The position numbers and the translations under genes are program-made. Below, in pieces: positions 6,076 through 7,106 of a stretch of DNA of 7,106 nucleotides (position 1 is the first letter of the stretch; every line of letters begins with the position of its first letter). The stretch covers positions 8,217-15,322 of the forward strand of contig DMCG01000226.1 in assembly GCA_003445855.1 (NCBI GenBank). The letters are read 5' to 3'. This DNA is from Spartobacteria bacterium (GTDB lineage Bacteria; Verrucomicrobiota; Verrucomicrobiia; Chthoniobacterales; UBA10450). Under the pieces are notes generated by a model that saw only the letters and a list, made by a program, of their open reading frames with translations, did no database searches and was not told the origin of the DNA.

Positions 6076-7106
6076 ATGCTCCGGGAACAGCTGGAACGCG
6101 TCGCGTTCGACGATGTCGATCTTGCCGGGAAACGGCTCCTTATTTTCGTCGTCGCTTACAACGCGGAAACGACGATCGAAAAAGTGCTGAGCCGCATTCC
6201 AGCCTCGCTGCTTTGTGATGAGGTCGAAGTTCTCATTATCGATGATTCGTCCAAAGACGATACCTTTGCCAAGGGTCTGCGTTACCAGCGGCGCAATTGC
6301 GAATTCAAAATCACGGTTTTACGCACGCCGGAGAACCAGGGTTATGGCGGCAATCAAAAGCTCGGTTATCGCTATGCGATCGATAATGGTTTCGACATTG
6401 TCGCGTTGATCCATGGCGATGGTCAGTACGCCCCGGAAAAATTGCCCGAGCTGCTTAGGCCGCTTCTGCGCGCCGAAGCGGACGCGGTTCTTGGCTCGCG
6501 CATGATCGACAAGCGCGCCGCGCGGCGCGGTGGGATGCCGTTTTACAAATGGATCGGCAATCAAATCCTGACCGCGTTTCAAAACCGCATTCTCGGGACG
6601 CGGCTTTCGGAATTCCACAGCGGCTATCGGCTATATTCAACGAAGGCGCTCACTCAGATTCCGTTTGAAAGAAACACGAACGATTTCCATTTCGACACCG
6701 AGATCATCATTCAACTCGCGTTGAAAAGATTGCGGATCGTTGAGCTCGCCATCCCGACATTTTATGGCGACGAGATTTGCTACGTAAACGGCCTGAAGTA
6801 CGCGTGGAACATTTTTAAATCGACGATCAGAGCGCGGCTTTGCCGGCTTCATCTTTTTTACGACCAGAAATTTGACGTGCAGTCGGTGGAGGAAGTTTAC
6901 GATCTCAAGCTCGATTTCCCATCGTCGCACACGGCGGCGATTGCGGCGGCCAAGCCCGGGGGCAAAATTCTGGATGTTGGCTGTGGCCAAGGACGAGTGG
7001 CCGCGGAGTTAACGAGGAAAGGGTGTCGCGTCACGGGGATGGATCGGCATATTCCGGCGCCGTCACGCGCGCCGCAGGATGTCGATTTTATCCGCTGGGA
7101 CCTGGA
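6076..7106 (+). CDS. Bifunctional family 2 glycosyltransferase / SAM methyltransferase (partial, runs off window)
   Basis: 343 codons are visible and the frame is open at the window end. Residues 20-230 form a GT-A glycosyltransferase of the dolichol-phosphate-mannose-synthase-like group. It has the nucleotide-sugar-binding start LLIFVVAYNAE (21-31), LIIDDSS (53-59), the NQGYGGNQ loop (87-94) and HGDGQY (113-118) in the DxD position, with GSR at 140-142 and SEFHSGYR (178-185). No transmembrane segment is seen, so it is probably soluble or peripheral. After a linker (about 238-290) a second domain opens with an intact SAM motif, ILDVGCGQGRVAAEL (298-312), and the acidic end of the next strand at D323. 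The two activities probably act in sequence on a lipid-linked or surface glycan; donor, acceptor and methylation site cannot be told from this sequence. The ATG at 6076 is supported by alignment to the upstream gene, whose start region and leader match. Only the first part of the methyltransferase domain is present. Confidence 0.9.
   Translation, partial: MLREQLERVAFDDVDLAGKRLLIFVVAYNAETTIEKVLSRIPASLLCDEVEVLIIDDSSKDDTFAKGLRYQRRNCEFKITVLRTPENQGYGGNQKLGYRYAIDNGFDIVALIHGDGQYAPEKLPELLRPLLRAEADAVLGSRMIDKRAARRGGMPFYKWIGNQILTAFQNRILGTRLSEFHSGYRLYSTKALTQIPFERNTNDFHFDTEIIIQLALKRLRIVELAIPTFYGDEICYVNGLKYAWNIFKSTIRARLCRLHLFYDQKFDVQSVEEVYDLKLDFPSSHTAAIAAAKPGGKILDVGCGQGRVAAELTRKGCRVTGMDRHIPAPSRAPQDVDFIRWDL

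Noticed and set aside
6013..6108. Frameshift hypothesis: that the two downstream genes are one broken gene
   Set aside because: Each has its own leader copy and its own aligned start codon, and the second restarts at the N-terminus of the same architecture. That is a duplication, not a split gene.
6094..6108. 15-bp palindrome GAACGCG-T-CGCGTTC
   Set aside because: It sits in coding sequence of the GT2 gene and is built from GCG/CGC codons. It has no loop suited to a stable RNA hairpin and no matching site at the upstream paralogue.
5852..6190. Open frame on + bridging the end of the methyltransferase-like gene and the start of the GT2 gene
   Set aside because: It overlaps both supported genes in a different frame, has no recognisable motif, and the GT2 frame from 6076 is clearly the coding one.
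6514..6529. 16-bp perfect GC palindrome
   Set aside because: It is a run of Arg/Ala codons (KRAARRG region) of alternating G and C, where such palindromes arise readily by composition.

Overview
This window looks like bacterial chromosome of moderately high GC, with all four recognisable genes on the + strand. The gene content is an adenosylcobalamin-dependent ribonucleotide reductase, a VLCAD-type acyl-CoA dehydrogenase and a fused glycosyltransferase-methyltransferase. That mix, the codon use and the weak Shine-Dalgarno signals would fit a soil Verrucomicrobiota-like bacterium. This placement is an inference from memory; nothing here proves it, and Acidobacteriota or related phyla remain possible.

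Layout. Positions 1-115 are a short regulatory region with a candidate sigma70-type promoter and two candidate NrdR boxes whose centres lie 32 bp apart. They sit in front of nrdJ (116-3316), a class II ribonucleotide reductase with all expected catalytic cysteines, a TSCPD-type C-terminal domain and a cysteine-rich tail. After 31 bp comes a complete acyl-CoA dehydrogenase of the long VLCAD/ACAD9 type (3348-5123), followed by a small hairpin over its stop codon. Then come two related genes. The first (5196-6026) encodes a degenerate methyltransferase-like protein. The second (6076 to beyond the window end) encodes a family 2 glycosyltransferase fused to a class I SAM-dependent methyltransferase.

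The last two genes hold the least ordinary signal. They share a nearly identical 22-bp leader just upstream of their ATGs (21 of 22 bases) and an N-terminus that aligns without gaps. The upstream gene then jumps, within about one codon, to sequence homologous to the linker that follows the glycosyltransferase domain of the downstream gene, and continues into the methyltransferase domain. The upstream gene is therefore best read as a paralogue that lost its whole glycosyltransferase domain (about 218 residues) by internal deletion and kept the start region and methyltransferase half. Its SAM-binding glycine motif has since degenerated.

The nrdJ and dehydrogenase genes are housekeeping metabolism (deoxyribonucleotide supply and fatty acid beta-oxidation) and need not be functionally linked to each other or to the sugar/methyl-transfer genes. 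I see no tRNA, rRNA, CRISPR array, insertion sequence or phage gene, and nothing that looks like a defence system.
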